Made by a program: the position numbers and the translations under genes. DNA of 64,000 nt, from positions 62,001-126,000 of the forward strand of contig VDFB02275666.1 in the NCBI GenBank assembly GCA_007258455.2. The letters are read 5' to 3'. Of the stretch, positions 46,640-57,674 are shown piece by piece. Source of the stretch: Sequoia sempervirens. Lineage: Eukaryota > Streptophyta > Pinopsida > Cupressales > Cupressaceae. The first letter of the stretch is position 1, and every line of letters starts with the position of its first letter. The notes below the pieces were generated by a model. It saw only the letters and a list, made by a program, of their open reading frames with translations. It had not been told where the DNA came from and ran no database searches.

Positions 46640-47040
46640 CAGCCCCTTCCACAGCAGCCACATATGGGAAAGGTCTGTGGAGGTATATCCATTCAGTGCC
46701 TTGGTGAACTCCCTTCCCAAAATAATTTCGTAAGCATCGGGAATGTCTGCCACTTGGATATCGATGACTTGTTATATCCGTGGGTCTATGGCGATTTGCA
46801 TGGGGATGCGGTTTATTTCACCCACGATGTTGATCTATGTTTTGTCTAGCTGGGTCACCTTTCTCTTTGAAGGCGTGGGGGTGATGCCAAGAGTCTTGCA
46901 TACAGCCAAGGGCATGACATTGGTGGAAGCTCCTGAATCGAGCAAGCAGTTATGTAAGTTTTTTCTGAAGATCCTGATGGTAGTCAGGAAAGGGGGAGTT
47001 TCTGGTTTCCCTTGGAGAATACCCACAGGTGTGTCCATTT
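46640..47040 (-). other. Aspartic protease domain
   Basis: The active-site motif LLDSGASTNVMPLAV is near 46905-46950 (DSGA in place of the common DTGA), with the second hallmark ILGREFTKAL near 46690-46720. Two nonsense codons (46835 and 46772) interrupt it. It would cut the polyprotein into mature proteins. Confidence 0.85.
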
Positions 47041-47959
47041 GAGCTATTTGGCCTTTATTCCTATCACAATCCATGTCCCTGGTATTCTTAAATTGCTGAT
47101 CCTTGGGAGGCTATCTACTAGCCTTTTCTGGCTCCTTTTCAGTGTGTCTACTTGCCGACTGATTTACGGGCACATTGTTCCATCTTCCGGCATTGTCCTG
47201 TATCTCCTGTTCTTTCCTGGGCTCCTCAAAAGTTACCCTCTTGGCTGGGGTCTCTTGTGTCGCATTAGAGGATGGGGTCCCATTCAGAACCCTAAAGAAG
47301 GCATGCCTCACAGCAGGAACTTTCAGTAATTCGAAGGCTGACAAATTGATTTTTACCTTCTTGAATTCTTCTGCCACGTATTCACCCATTTGCTCGATTT
47401 TGGAGCTAAAAGCTTGGCCTATAGCAGAGCTAGGGGTTTGGACCTTCGCTTGCCCAGACGGATTTTGAGGTTGGCCTTGAGGCTGATTCTGTGACTGACT
47501 TTGAGATTGATTCTTGTTAAGGTATTGGGCAGGTATATGAGGAAGCCCAGGGTTGTTACTGGCATTTGGATCAGGTGGGGTGGCAAAGTTATTTGGTGGG
47601 GTAGAAGTTGTGAAGCGTCCACCCGCTTGCCTATTTCTAAGGAAGTATGGACTCGACCGCTGATGGAACATGTGGACCTCATCCACAAATGGTTCTTCTT
47701 CATCTATTGGACCGTTATCTACTAAATCAAAGAGCTGAGCCAAGGTTTGTTCATTACTTACCTCATGCGCTTTCTCATCTTCAGTAAGAGTAGGCTCGAC
47801 TTCGGGCTCGTTGCGGTCGCCTCGCGAAAATGGTGCCTGATTAACCACCAGACATGAGGAATCGTAAGGCTCAGATGGGACAATGTCCCTGCAGTTGGCA
47901 TTGTCGACTACGTTTTGCACCTCCACCTGGAAGATCTTAGCAGCTGTCTGGAACTCAGA

Positions 47960-48012
47960 ACAATCCAGTTTGGAATGCCTGCTGGTTTTGTGAAGTCGAC
48001 ACCATCCCGACA
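47960..48012 (-). other. Gag zinc-finger-like motif 1
   Basis: GWCRLHKTSRHSKLDC has one Cys, a His three residues on, and a Cys nine residues after that, the nucleocapsid-like finger of Tat/Athila-type elements rather than the usual CCHC knuckle. It lies at the end of gag, before the protease, and would bind element RNA. Confidence 0.6.
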
Positions 48013-48749
48013 AGGCTGCTTTGGCCAAATATACGCCGCTGGATGTTTTGTCGTTGCTTGCGGGTTGATCGAAAGGCATGGGGACACCACCATTGTTGGG
48101 CCTGGTGTTCGACGTGCGATTCTGCCTCTGAGAAGGTCTCCTTTCCGTATTCTGATTGGCGTTTTTCCCCCTCTCATAATTCTGTCCGGAGGAGGTGCCC
48201 ACTTCGCGATTATCTCTGTTGTCTCTATTGTCTCGACTGTCTCGATTGAGATTGGCCTGGAAATTACGCTGGGAGGCTTGCAACTGGTTATTCTGGTTCT
48301 TTAAATGTGTCATCTCCGTGGACATCTTCTTAATCATTTCCGTTAGTTCCTCTGGTTTGTCCTTCTCGGTCGCACCTCCAGGCGATGGGGCTGGATTTTG
48401 GAGAAAAGCGGGTGGGGCCGCCGCATGATTTTGATAGGCTAGAGGAAAGTCCGGTCCTGACAGGTACAATGGCGTCTGGGGCTGTTGGGAATACGTTTGC
48501 TGTTGCGGAGCCATATGGGAATAGTTGTACTGCTGCTGGGGTTGCAAATATGAAGTCGCAGGAGGCGCATAATTCAATGGCTGCCCCGGATGCGGCACCA
48601 TAGGCAATTGAGGTACCTGGTTCATAAAAGGAGTTTGGTGAGAAAACGCCTGATTAAGCCCTTGAATCTGCATTGGGTGGGCGATAGGCCCCAAAGAGGG
48701 CAACGGGCCGGAGATATTTTGCCCCAAGTCCGCACTAGCGACAACAGCT

Positions 48750-49330
48750 TCTGCATAGGCAGCCAATGGGGTAGCGGGCGGCGGGCGCATCCTTTTCACC
48801 AAGGCCGACGTGAGGTTGTCCAACGCCGCATAGTAGACCAGGAGAGCTGCTGCATCATCATTGAGGTACGGAGCCTGAAGCCTCATGTGAGCCCGATGGA
48901 AACAGTCATTGAAGGAGCCAACAGGTTCGTTAACCTCCCTCCTAATAGACATGAACTGTTGGTAAAGGTCCGTGGGGTTGACAGGGATCTTGTATTTCTG
49001 CAGAAAGGCACTCTTCATCAGGTTCCATGAGGTGATGGATCCCCTCGGTAGATTGATGTACTAGTAGAAGGCCTCTTCTCCCAATGAATGCGAAAAGAGG
49101 CGACACGCAACGTCTTCGTGGTCCACTTGCATTTCGGTGATCGCCGTTTCAAATATCTTGATATGCTCTTCAACTGTTCTTTGCATGTCGCGTGGATGGA
49201 ACTTTGAACAAAAGCCCTCTGAATTCTTGGGCATATCATTGTAAACAACAAAATGTATCAGCAAAGGGTTATGCGCAAGCGAAGCCATGGGGGGAGGCAG
49301 AGGTGGCACTTGCTGTTGGAGAATAGGGAT
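48750..49330 (-). other. Gag capsid domain
   Basis: The order ending in HIKIFETAITEMQVDHEDVA, then CRLFSHSLGEEAFY, a stop, YINLPRGSITSWNLMKSAFL and QKYKIPVN is the retrotransposon gag (capsid) pattern of plant Ty3/gypsy elements. It is followed to about 48.0 kb by a Gln/Pro/Asn-rich stretch (for example QPQQQYNYSH) and an Asn/Asp/Arg run of DNRDNRDNR repeats. Confidence 0.85.
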
Positions 49331-49813
49331 TTGGGGCTGTATTGGCAATACAACCACAATGTGGGGCTGCCCTTGAGCTATGGCTGCCTGGACTGTGCTT
49401 TGGGCCGGAAGGGCCGGGAGAGGAGTGAACCTCTGGCTGCCGGAGGTAAGATGTGCAAATGCTGTTTGAGATGGTTGGGCGGAAGATGAAGGCTAGCCAA
49501 ATGAAGGTGAGGGTGAAATGGAGACGGATGGAGTGGGAAAGGAGGAAGAGGCGGAGCTGCTTCCTTGTGCTCATTTTTCCCTCGTGGGAGGCTGCAATTC
49601 TTCAAATTCTCCCTTGTTTGGCGTTGATCGCAACACTCTCTGAAATCTCTTCGGGGAGAATGATCTGATCCGATCCAACTTTACTTTATCTCCTAACTTA
49701 GTATCTTCACCGCGGCCCTCCTTCTAGCGTCAGTTCTATTGATGGCGTTAGGAGGAGGAGGGCATAAAATGAATCACTTCCAATCTTTAGCTTTGCATTC
49801 CCAACATGTCAGC

Positions 49814-49829
49814 AATCCTTCTAGCGCCA
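49814..49829 (-). promoter_or_regulatory. Primer-binding site candidate
   Basis: On the minus strand, four bases (GAAC) after the 5' LTR end comes TGGCGCTAGAAGGATT. TGG at its start pairs with the CCA tail of a tRNA. A partly decayed second copy, TGACGCTAGAAGGAGGG, lies at 49716-49732. The priming tRNA is not identified. Confidence 0.6.
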
Positions 49830-50732
49830 GTTCTGTTGATGGTGTTTTTATGCACTTTTCAACACAGGCAGTGCGTAGGTGCACAACCTTTCTTGAAAGA
49901 CAATCTTCCACAATAAGATTGCATAACACTATCCCAAGGTCTCTCAGATGTCAGGTCATGACAGTGCTTAGATACCTCAGTAGTTTGATGTGATTTGCTG
50001 GAATCAATAGGCGGTCTTATAGAAAATACAAAGCGTAGGCACAAAGCATGAAGTTGGATCTTTGAAAAGGAGTTATTGGGATAAAAGCTATTATGAGTTG
50101 GTTGTAGGTTCGAACAGCGATCTTGAACTCCTTCTAGTTGTTAGATTTGGCTTTCCAAAGTGCAATGAACCTTAGTTTTGTTCAGTTTCTAAAAAAGGTG
50201 GAAAAAGAGCGAAGGGAAGGAAAAATTCCTAAGTCTGAAGCTTGCTATGAATAGTAACAATGGAGTTCCTGCAATGGACAATTCCTCAAAACAATGTCCC
50301 ACTTAACCAGGGATTTCACAGTATCATGGAAATTGTGCTATCTTCTAAGGGCTGCAGATGTTTCATCCTTCATTCACCACATGCATGCATGAACCAAAGA
50401 TAATGATTTAGGGCAGCTTTATAATCAAGTCCAGGCTAACTTTGCACAGCTATCTACCTTCAGCAAACAGCAAAAAGTATGGACTAAGGGATCATCAACA
50501 AAGTAGGAATTTTCATAGTCACCCAACAACATTCCTAAAATTCATCCGAATAAAATGAACAACTAACTAAACAGCAAAGAGATCTAAGTCAAGCATCTAA
50601 TTATTGGAGAAATGAATCAAATAACATGAGAGAAATCAAGGAAATACACCAAGTCAATGATATTTCTTATAAATTTCTACAGCATTCATTTACAACAACT
50701 CAACTCTCACTTTGCAAATGAGGGGAGTGCTC

Positions 50733-50740
50733 TATTTATA
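50733..50740 (-). promoter_or_regulatory. Core gag-pol promoter TATA box in the 5' LTR
   Basis: The minus strand reads CTATAAATAGAGCACTCCCC, about 0.9 kb before the LTR end. A transcript from just downstream crosses R-U5 and the primer-binding site into gag. Confidence 0.7.
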
Positions 50741-50936
50741 GTTTTCAAAAAGCTAAATGAATGGCCAAGATTCATTACAATTGTGTGGCCAAGATTCATT
50801 ATGAAATAGGGTTTCACCTACCCCCAAATAGATTTACAATTTAAAAATATTTTTTGTCTCTTCCCTATTTCGTCATCTAGTGGATGACACTATTGCTCTT
50901 TCGTCATGTAGCTAATTGTTGTCTCCTTGGCTGTAG

Positions 50937-53900
50937 CTACTCTTCAGGGAGGTCTTCTTCCTTGGCTGGGCTATCCTCTTGCTCCTTAGAGGCTGCGTGC
51001 TCTATGTACTTGAGGATGACCGCTTGGAGCTTGTCGATCTCGAGGATCTCGCATCTCAACGCCTGGTAGCTCCATTCTTTGGCGTTCTCTTCCAGCCGCT
51101 TCCAATCCTCGTCATACTTCGAGCCTTGATCTCTGAATAGCTCTGATCGATCGAAGGCATGGACAGCAAAACTTAGGAATTCCGTGGTGATTTCTCCGGC
51201 TATCCCGTCCTTCATCTTCTCCTCGAAGTATGGCTTGATCTTTTCGGTGTCCATTTGCACTGTGGGCATATCATAGCCCGTCATCAACTTGAGATACTCG
51301 GTGCATTCTGCCCGGATCTCCTTGATCCATTCAATGTCCGGATCCACTCTATTCAGGATTTGCTCTAACCTCTCCTTCTGGTTGATGAGGTCTCTGCGCC
51401 ACACATCCACCAGCCAATGATCCTCCGTTTTTAGCTCTAGCTTTTCCTCCCATGTATTCTCCGACATCTGAAGGATGGCTTTAATTCTCGGGAAGGTGGA
51501 GTCGTATGTCGTAGGGAAATTGGTGCAGAGCCTTCTGGTGCTCTCCAGGGATTGTATCAAATCCAAGAACTTGTTGGCTATCCGTACAGCCCTGCTAATT
51601 CCCATGTTTCTGTCGTATGTGACCCGTCGGAACCAATCCTTAGATGTTTTCTCTAAGTTCTTCGTCCTCTCCATCTTGTCAATCTGTTCTTTGGAGAGCA
51701 ACTGCAGTGCTGCTGTGGAGGTAGTGGGTAGGTCGTCCACTGAGGACCACTGCTGGATATAGTCGGTTAGGGTAGCAACCTGTGCCTTGAGCTCATCCTT
51801 GGTGACCTTGTTCTACTTGATTAGGTGCACCACCGTGGCCACCGACTCTTCCAGGTGTTCAACCTTCTGCTCCCTAGTTGCTGTCCCTAAGTCAATGGTG
51901 GAGATATCGTAGCCCACCCCGGTCTGGCCAACTGTAGGCGTGGCAACTTGCACTGCTCGGGAGCCGGAAGCGTCCATTGTTATCTTGGAACGGACCTTAG
52001 GCTTCTTCTCCTTCTTTGTTGTGGTAAGGGATCGAGCCAAGATGGCCTCCAATCTCTCCCTTGGGTCCTTCAGCACTGGGGTAGCCTTCTCCAACTGTTT
52101 CTCCAACCACTCGGGCATGGCATATTTATCCTTGGGTGCATCATGGCTGCCCTCACCCCTCTCAGTTAGAGGCAAGACTTCTGCCTCCTTTTCCTTTTGG
52201 GGCTCTTCCTTTTCCTTGGTAGCTTCCTCCTCTTCGTCGGAGCCCTGAATGAATACGAGGTGCTTGAAGGGCAACTTGGTGGACAATAGCTGGGTGGGAT
52301 CTTCTTCTTTCGCTGCCTCCTCTTCTTTCCTCTCTTCAGCAGTCCCAGCCTCGGGGCTCTTCACAACATGGGTCTCAGCTACATATGAATCCTTTAGCGG
52401 CTGCTCCTCTGGCGGATGCCCCTCTTCTTGCTGTGGTGACTTTTCCGCCTCCTCCTCAACATCCTTTGGCTACTGAGCCGACTCCTCCTCAAGGTCCTCA
52501 TCAAAAGTTTGAATGATTTCTTTGGCGCCCGAGCCATCCTCTTCATCCCCGTCTTCAGAAGAGCCTGTCTCCTCCTCCTCATAAACACCCTGTCGATGGT
52601 TGGATGCTCGTACTCGGGGTGCTCATGATATTCATCGACCTCCTCCTCAATAGGCCTCGAGGCTTCCTGCTCTTGCTCCTCCAACTCCTTTGAAATCTGC
52701 ATTGTGGCCTCCATGGCTGGCGGCCCTGTTGGCAGTTGTGAAGGCTGAGCTGTTGCGAGGGCTTTGGTGACGGCTGCTTGGAGAGCAGGGTCCATTAGGA
52801 TCTGTGAGAGCTCAGGGGGAAGACTTTGCATATGCCGCGCAAGGGCCTCGGGCATAGTGGTGAGAGGAACAGGCGACGCTATTGTTGCCAGGGGGAGTGA
52901 TGTAATGGGTGACATAGTAGCAAAAGAGGAAGGGGGAGTAGTCATGCCAGAAAAGGAGTCGACGTCAATTATTGGTCCGGCCGGGGGTGAGGGAGCAAGA
53001 TGGACAGAAATGTCCACTGCTGGCGAGGAAGCGACAACTGTAGTGAGAGAGGTGGGTGGCACGGGAGGGGCAGGGAGAAGCAAGGTAGGCTGCAATTCTG
53101 TCGTAGCCACTGTCTGTTTGAGCCTTTTGGGAGATAAGGCTCCCGTTTCTTTCATTGCTTGCTCTTTGGGGTCCACAGACTGTGCTGTCTCTATTCCTTT
53201 TCTCTTTTGAGACCTGGTGACGGGGGGAGACTTGGAAGTCTCGCCAGCTGATGTGGTGGCGGCAACGTCCTCTGTGGCGCTTGGCTCACTCTTGAGCGCC
53301 TCGTATGTTAGGACCACCCCTTGTTGCTTCAGTTGCGCCACCCGCCCATCGACCCACTCCTTAGTACAAGTTATGATCGGCCGGGTGATAGTGTCTAGGT
53401 CATCGACCTCTTGCTCATCCTAATCAATGGAGGGGATTTCCAGGTGGGCAACCGGAGAGTACCTCGGGTGCATAATGGAGGACTCGTCCTCCTCGAGCTG
53501 GTCCGGCACCGGGAACGGCTGCACCCACCTCAAGAACTGTACGGTCATGCGCATGTAATAACTCATAAGTACCTCTTTGTCGTCTTTGCAATCTGTCCAG
53601 AAGTCTTCAATATGGTATTGGTGGGCGTATGCCGGCCCCAGCGCTTTCCTAACATGGCCATGTGGGTCCATCCGTGGGCGAGCCGTGTACTAGTCGAAAT
53701 TGTATTCCTTGAGCTCCTTTTCGGAATTGCTGGCACATTGAGATGTCTGCAGTCGATACAGGCCCTGGCCGAGGGTCATGGGATAGGGGATCCCTACTAT
53801 GTGCTTATTGCCGAAGACTGTCTGGATGTGTTGGAGCTGCCGGGAAAGCTCTAGGAGAATGATCATGTTGTTTGGATACTGCGGCAATCTGTTTGGCCAC

Positions 53901-54993
53901 TCCGTGAATCCCTGGGCCCGAATGTAGGTGAACTTAGGGAACTGGATAAATAGGAAGGCATACTCCTTCAGGAGTGCCTTGGCGCTGTGGGAGACCCTCC
54001 TCTCGAAGTCTCCGGCGATCAATCTTACGATGTGGCCAGTAAAGGCGTCATTGACCCGGCAGTATTCTTTCTTGAAGTTGCGGTATTGGAGTTGAGGGTA
54101 CTTGTCAAAAGGCTTGAGCCCTCGCCTATGCCTTATATCTGGTGCCACGAATAATCCACTGTATTGTTTCTGACCCGCCAGGGAGTATACCAAGTAAGAG
54201 GTCATGTAAAACTTGGAGCTCTTCTTGACGTTTACAAACTGCTCGTGGAAGCAGTTGCTAATGATGCCTCCCCAGTCGAATGAGGTCTTAGTGTTCACGT
54301 CCTCATTCCTCGCAGGATCTATTCAATGTAATATGCCATCCACTCTTGGAAGTAGGCGGCCGCTGGGACGCCCATGACCCTGCTTAACATGGTCACCAGA
54401 TCGTGATAGTCCTCATGAAAGTCGCTTCGGAAGAGTTCCTGGGGCACCTTCGTAGCGCTGCCCCGTTTCTCCTTAAGCCAGTAGAGGTTGATTGATTTCT
54501 TGCACCCTAATGGATTGGCATCCCACGCCGCCTGGCACTGCTTTAACGTGGGGACCTCCATATGTAGGAACGTGGGGATGTGAAAGGTTTTTGTGATTCC
54601 TTCTGGAGACATGTCGGCGAGGATGTTCCCATCCTTATCCACGATTGTCCTGGTGTCCGTTTGGTAGGCTTCTTGGCAAGCCATTACTAGTTCGGGTGCC
54701 ACTAGAGAGGGAGGGAAGCCGGCAGCCTTGGCGATTCCACTCTGCCTTATTAGTCTGGTGCTCTTCGTTGTAGGGTTGACCTTGACCCTCTGAGTGAACT
54801 CATCTATGTCCACTTGGCCGATGTTTGTATCTGAGATCTCCTTCCACTCTGTTGAGACCTTTGACTGGAGCGGCTCACCCTGGAATTGAAACTTCATCTG
54901 ATCTTTATCTTCTTTTCCCCGAGCGGCCCTTCCGGATTTCTTGCCCTTGTCCTTTTCGGCGGAGGCCCCTGAAGTTCCTGCAGCTGATTCCAT
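50937..54993 (-). pseudogene. LTR-internal gene (5' LTR copy)
   Basis: It starts at ATG 54993 after the acceptor (TTGCTTGCAG) and ends at TAG 50937. It is the same protein as in the 3' LTR. Differences: one base is deleted just after the shared TAG at 54319 and another near 52590, shifting the frame twice. Further stops lie at 53690, 53420 and 51813. CAG survives here at the LSQILMDP site where the other two copies have TAG, and FQFQGE is intact where they each have a stop, so the ancestral protein was longer than any one copy shows. Confidence 0.75.
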
Positions 54994-56759
54994 ATATTCT
55001 GCAAGCAAGGGCAAAGTTAGCGCAACAAAACATCAAAAGCGTTCATGTTAGTCCATGTTTTAAGCATATCATCTAAATAATTAATGAAGTACATCATAAA
55101 TCTTATCCTTAGATGGTATCGATCTTCATTACAGGGCGTTCGGACAATCCGGAGCCCGAAGGGCCGAACTTCCCTGGCAAAAATGCTGTCAGGAAGGGAA
55201 AATGCGACTGCAAGTTCCCGGAGACCCCCTTTGGCCAAATTTCAAAGTACCAAGAGGCTCGTGATGGAGAACAGCATAATTTAGGATGTGGGTCGAAGTC
55301 AAATTCTGGTTTTAAGCTTGTTTGGGTCGGTTTAAAAAGCATCAGAGGTCCCAAGCCAGAAGGCAGTTAAGGGGCGGCCGTTGGCGACGGCGGACAGCAG
55401 GCGGAAACCGGCCAAGGAAGCCCGGAGGCGGAAATCCGAGGGCCGGGGTCTGGGGAACCAAAGGACGGATGAGCGCACTTACCGTTTAGGCTTGGCGGCA
55501 GCGGAGGTAATGCCGGGGCCCGGAAGGCGGGGCGACGTAGGGTGACGCCACTACAGGGTTTCGCGTTGATTGTTATGGCGGCAGCAAAGAACACCATGGG
55601 ACCCGAAAGGGGAGAAGATGAGAGCTGGAGGCCGCCGTAAGATATTTGCAATCCTCGGGCGACGGCGGCGAGGAGGCTCCTGGGGCCCGGAAGGCGAGGT
55701 GACGGGGGGTGACGGTGGCCGCAAGGTTTCACGTTGATTTACATGACGGCGGTGGACAGATCCTCGGGGCCCGGCGGGCGGGGAGCGGAAGGGTTCTGCC
55801 GTGGACGACGGCGGAACCACCACAGAGTTCCGAGGACGGAACTCCGGACGGCCAGGCCCGAAAGGTCTTGCGGCAGGCGGAGTTCGGCAATATTTAGATG
55901 GCCAAGGGAAGCACAGGATCCGGCGAAGCGGGCGGCAAATGCGACCTCGCCGTTAGGTTTCGCCATTTGGAAACGGCGACAATTTAGACATAGAGGTCTG
56001 ACACCCGGAGTCCGATGATCATGACGGAAAAATTCCACATCGCCATAGACCACCAGCGAAAGCTATGGCAGAGCCCGGAGAGCGGGAAGCTGGGGCACGA
56101 ATTCCTTCGGGGACGGCGAAAACAGGGAGGAAATTCGGCGAGGAACCCCGGGGACCAGAGCCCGACGCAGCCAAAGCACCCATGCATAAGTTTAAATTTA
56201 GGACGACGGGAGACATTCCGGGACCTGAAAGCCGGAAGGCAGTGGCATGCTTGCAGATGAGGCACAGCGAAGCGCCAAGGGAAACCCGGGAAGGGAAACT
56301 CGATGGGCCGGGCCCGGAAGGGCGGACTACCGTGAAGAGGTTATGGAGTTTCGGATTCCAACGGCGAGGAGGGTTTCAGGCCTGGCAAGGACTTTCTCCC
56401 TGCGCGAAGAACAGCCGCGATGCGGACAAGTCCTGAGTCGGCGGCGAGGGCAATTCCGGTGGGTTCCAGAGATTTTCACAAGACGGGCAATGGGCACAAT
56501 TTAGCGCTCTTCAATTTTATGCCACTCTAATTAATCATTCAACTACTTAAATCCCTCAAAATGACGAAAAAAGGATGGGAGGGAAAACGGGGATGGCCTA
56601 CCTCAAATTCGCTAAATGGTGAGGTACGGAATCCACCAGGAATCGACGAAGTGTGGTTGATGCCGATGATCACGATGCAGATGAAGACGTTGGGCTCCTG
56701 CTGCTTGGCTCTGCAATTCGCTCCAATTCGCAATATGAAGGTGACTGGTGAGCCAGGAA

Positions 56760-56767
56760 TTATATAC
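56760..56767 (-). promoter_or_regulatory. TATA box of the LTR-internal gene (5' LTR copy)
   Basis: The minus strand reads GGGGTATATAATTCC, nearly the same as at 9342 and 40747. Confidence 0.55.
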
Positions 56768-57669
56768 CCCAGGCGCCATTAATGTCTGCAATAAATGCCT
56801 GGTACGGCCGCGCCAAAAGTTGGTGGATTTCAAATTGAGTCGGCAGCGGCGGCAGAGACTCCGGGACCCGGCGACCGGAAAGACGGGTAGCGATGGCCGC
56901 CGTTTGATTTCTGCGAGCGTTTGAACGGCCACGGCGGAGAGAACCTCGGGGCCTGGAGGGAGGACAGTAGGCAGAGGTTCACTGCCGAAAGATTTGCTTG
57001 TTGTTAAGCGGCGGCGGCGAGGGTCGGGCCGGGACCCGGATGGCGGGAAGCCGGTAGGGTTCTGCCGTGGACGACGGTGGAACCGCCACAGAGTTCCGAG
57101 GACGGAACTCCGGACGGCCAGGCCCGGAAGGTCCCACGGTAGGCGGTCAAAACAAACCAGCCATGGAGAAAGCCAAGGCGGGGCTCAAAGGGCGGGAGGC
57201 CGCCAGAGGCTCGCCGTCGCGGATGGTGATCCCAGGACGGAAGTCTGAAGGTGGACTTCCGAGGACCGGGGCCCGAAGGAGCAAGGGGCCGCCCGGGAGA
57301 TTTCGCTAGATTTTCAATCGGAAGATGGCAGGGCGGGCCCCGAGGGGCGGAAAGACGCCCGGAGAACGCCGCAGAGGATGGCAAAGGCGACAGGGAAGCC
57401 TGAAAAGGGAACTCCGGACTCCCGGGCCCGGAAGGGTGCAGGCCGTTCCAGAGCCAAAATGCCGAAGAGACCCCCGAGGCCCCGGAAGGCAGCAAAAACC
57501 CAAAAGCGGAGGCACGGTCGATTTATGATACAACCTTGGAGCGATATGGACCATGCGGAACATCAAAAAAAAAGGGGCACGCAAAACGAGGTGGACCTAA
57601 AAGGCCCGACAAAGCAAAAGAAAAGAGGGTCCCCGTTCCGAACGGGGCGTGTGTGCCAAGGGCACAACA

Positions 57670-57674
57670 GGTCC
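57670..57674. repeat. Target-site duplication GGTCC, right copy
   Basis: It matches 33854-33858 and abuts the CAACA end of the element. Confidence 0.95.

Larger units (their letters stand above)
42563..49480 (-). pseudogene. gag-pol polyprotein, single frame with eight nonsense codons
   Basis: From about 49480 to the terminal TGA at 42563-42565 the minus strand keeps one frame (about 2,260-2,300 codons) with no frameshift. Stops lie at 49061 (TAG), 47111 (TAG), 46835 (TAG), 46772 (TAA), 45716 (TAA), 43910 (TAG), 43493 (TAG) and 43055 (TGA). Context suggests lost Gln or Trp codons at most. The product would assemble particles, cleave itself, copy RNA to DNA and integrate. Gag and pol share a frame without any shift signal. 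The exact start is unclear: upstream of 49357 the frame continues as Ser/Pro/Gln-rich sequence to another TAG near 49490, and no convincing ATG is seen. Confidence 0.92.
33859..57669 (-). mobile_element. Complete Ty3/gypsy (Tat/Ogre-like) retrotransposon with giant 7.8-kb LTRs
   Basis: Total length is 23,811 bp, flanked by the 5-bp duplication GGTCC. On the minus strand the order is 5' LTR (57669-49834), primer-binding site, gag-pol (about 49.5-42.56 kb), 0.9 kb of untranslated DNA, 3' LTR (41650-33859). Both LTRs start TGTTGTGCCC, end ACCATCAACA and contain the same gene. The first 340 bp at the outer U5 side differ at roughly one base in 15-20 by eye, so insertion is not recent. The archaeal-type RNase H places it near the Tat/Ogre group. 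Nonsense codons make it non-autonomous now. Confidence 0.93.
49834..57669 (-). repeat. 5' LTR of the giant-LTR element
   Basis: It is 7,836 bp, with the same layout as the 3' LTR: TATA boxes at about 56760-56767 and 50733-50740, splice sites and large gene between. It also repeats the GTGGACGACGGCGGAACC block (about 55801 and 57068). Confidence 0.93.

Noticed and set aside
33859..57669. Considered as plus-strand element because of the tRNA-Arg-like site at 41653
   Set aside because: gag-pol, LTR gene, core TATA box and a primer-site candidate all read on the minus strand.
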